NCBI RefSeq assembly: GCF_024749045.1 | Contig: NZ_CP087184.1 | Coordinates: 4,898,001 to 4,962,000 of the forward strand | Reading direction: 5' to 3' | Source of the DNA: Pseudomonas sp. B21-028 | GTDB taxonomy: Bacteria > Pseudomonadota > Gammaproteobacteria > Pseudomonadales > Pseudomonadaceae | DNA length: 64,000 nucleotides | In this document: piece by piece, positions 63,558 to 64,000 of the stretch | Position numbering within the stretch: position 1 is the stretch's first letter | How the letters are laid out: each line of letters opens with the position of its first letter | Program-made: the position numbers and the translations under genes | The notes under the pieces: generated by a model | What the model was told of the DNA's origin: nothing | Seen by the model: the letters and a program-made list of their open reading frames with translations, nothing else | The model's database searches: none

Positions 63558-64000
63558 GGGCACACCTGGAGACAATCAAGCACGTATCGTTCGTCGTGCT
63601 CATGTAAAAAATGGGAAACAGCAGGCTCAATATGCTGACTGCGCAGCCGCAGGCTACGAGTGTCCTCAATGAAACCGGCCTCAGCAAGCATTCTCATGGC
63701 ATTTTGCCTCAGCTTGACTTGTGTTGAAGCGCTGAAGGTCGGAGCGTCGAGGTCGACTTGGAGACGGTCCTCTAAAAATGCATTCCAATGGCGCGGTTCA
63801 AGGTGCGTAGAAAAACGTCGGAACTGGTCACGCACCACGGTGCGCAGAAAGTCCCCCAGCAACGGAGAAAATTTCACGGTAGCAGCGAGCACCGCCTGCG
63901 TAGCGACTGGGAGGCTCTCGTCTCGCACCAGCACCCATAAATCAGGATGCATAGTCTCCAATCTAGAGCGAGCCGTACCCGCATAGGTCATGGCCGTCTT
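63554..64000 (-). CDS. brxA: BREX protein BrxA (DUF1819), 5' part outside the window
   Basis: C-terminal 148 codons visible, open through the window edge. DUF1819 features: ATQAVLAATVKFSPLLGDFLRTVVRDQFRRFSTHLEPRHWNAFLEDR and QNAMRMLAEAGFIEDTRSLRLRSQHIEPAVSHFLHE. Full BrxA is about 200 aa, so roughly 50 residues are missing. BrxA is a DNA-binding helical protein in type 1 BREX. Confidence 0.9.
   Translation of the reverse strand, partial: KTAMTYAGTARSRLETMHPDLWVLVRDESLPVATQAVLAATVKFSPLLGDFLRTVVRDQFRRFSTHLEPRHWNAFLEDRLQVDLDAPTFSASTQVKLRQNAMRMLAEAGFIEDTRSLRLRSQHIEPAVSHFLHEHDERYVLDCLQVCP

Larger units (their letters stand above)
31299..64000. mobile_element. Integrative genomic island (defence island), left end at 31299, right end outside the window
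   Basis: Bounded on the left by the tRNA-Arg(CCU) fragment and an adjacent tyrosine integrase. Inside: no REP pairs, shifts in base composition, IS66 and IS1182 debris, an AlpA-like regulator, a four-gene methylase/nucleotide-enzyme operon and a BREX type 1 locus with AbiE and GmrSD-like genes. Confidence 0.82.

Overview
The window comes from a Pseudomonas chromosome, most likely the P. fluorescens lineage. Evidence: an oprH-phoP-phoQ cluster, a nrdA with two ATP-cones, a polar-flagellum/chemotaxis block (flgBCDE, cheR-cheV, flgA, flgM-flgN-flgZ) with textbook RpoN and FliA promoters, and many paired REP (REPIN-like) repeats of the fluorescent-pseudomonad type. Species cannot be fixed from sequence alone.

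Core part, about 1-31,190: sprT; a CaiB-type CoA-transferase; dctA with a divergent AraC-type regulator preceded by two identical 14-bp palindromes; oprH-phoP-phoQ, with four 11-bp-periodic PhoP half sites upstream; a secreted dienelactone-hydrolase-like protein; the phosphopantetheinyl transferase pcpS; an RstAB-like two-component pair; nrdA with paired NrdR boxes and a DnaA box (no nrdB follows); the flagellar block; an MFS transporter; a PuuA-like glutamine synthetase; a translationally coupled histidine kinase and TPR response regulator; and a LysR/GST divergent pair. REP pairs sit in most intergenic gaps here.

At 31,299 a 3' fragment of tRNA-Arg(CCU) marks an attachment site, followed at once by a tyrosine integrase. 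From there to the window end is a genomic island: REP pairs vanish, base composition becomes patchy and AT-richer, and IS debris accumulates (one intact IS66 with tnpA-tnpB-tnpC, at least four IS66 tnpC fragments, one IS1182-like remnant). Small cargo genes include a chorismate-mutase-like protein and an AlpA-like regulator.

Two blocks dominate the island. (1) 40,775-45,277: four tightly overlapping plus-strand genes that I cannot match to a named system: a Dam-like adenine methyltransferase, a two-TM protein with a PLD-like cytosolic domain, a GHMP-fold protein resembling beta-RFA-P synthase whose ORF is split at a perfectly phased T TTT TTA heptamer, and a fusion of a HAM1/ITPase-like domain, a P-loop nucleotide-kinase-like domain and a C-terminal winged-helix-like segment. 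This is my best candidate for an undescribed, possibly nucleotide-based defence or modification system. (2) 46,661-64,000 on the minus strand: a type 1 BREX locus (brxA partial, brxB, brxC, unknown 209-aa gene, pglX, GmrSD/BrxU-like DUF262-DUF1524 protein, AbiEi/AbiEii, pglZ, brxL), followed by a broken ThiF/E1-like gene. The island therefore looks like a phage-defence island; its right end and the intact tRNA-Arg lie outside the window.
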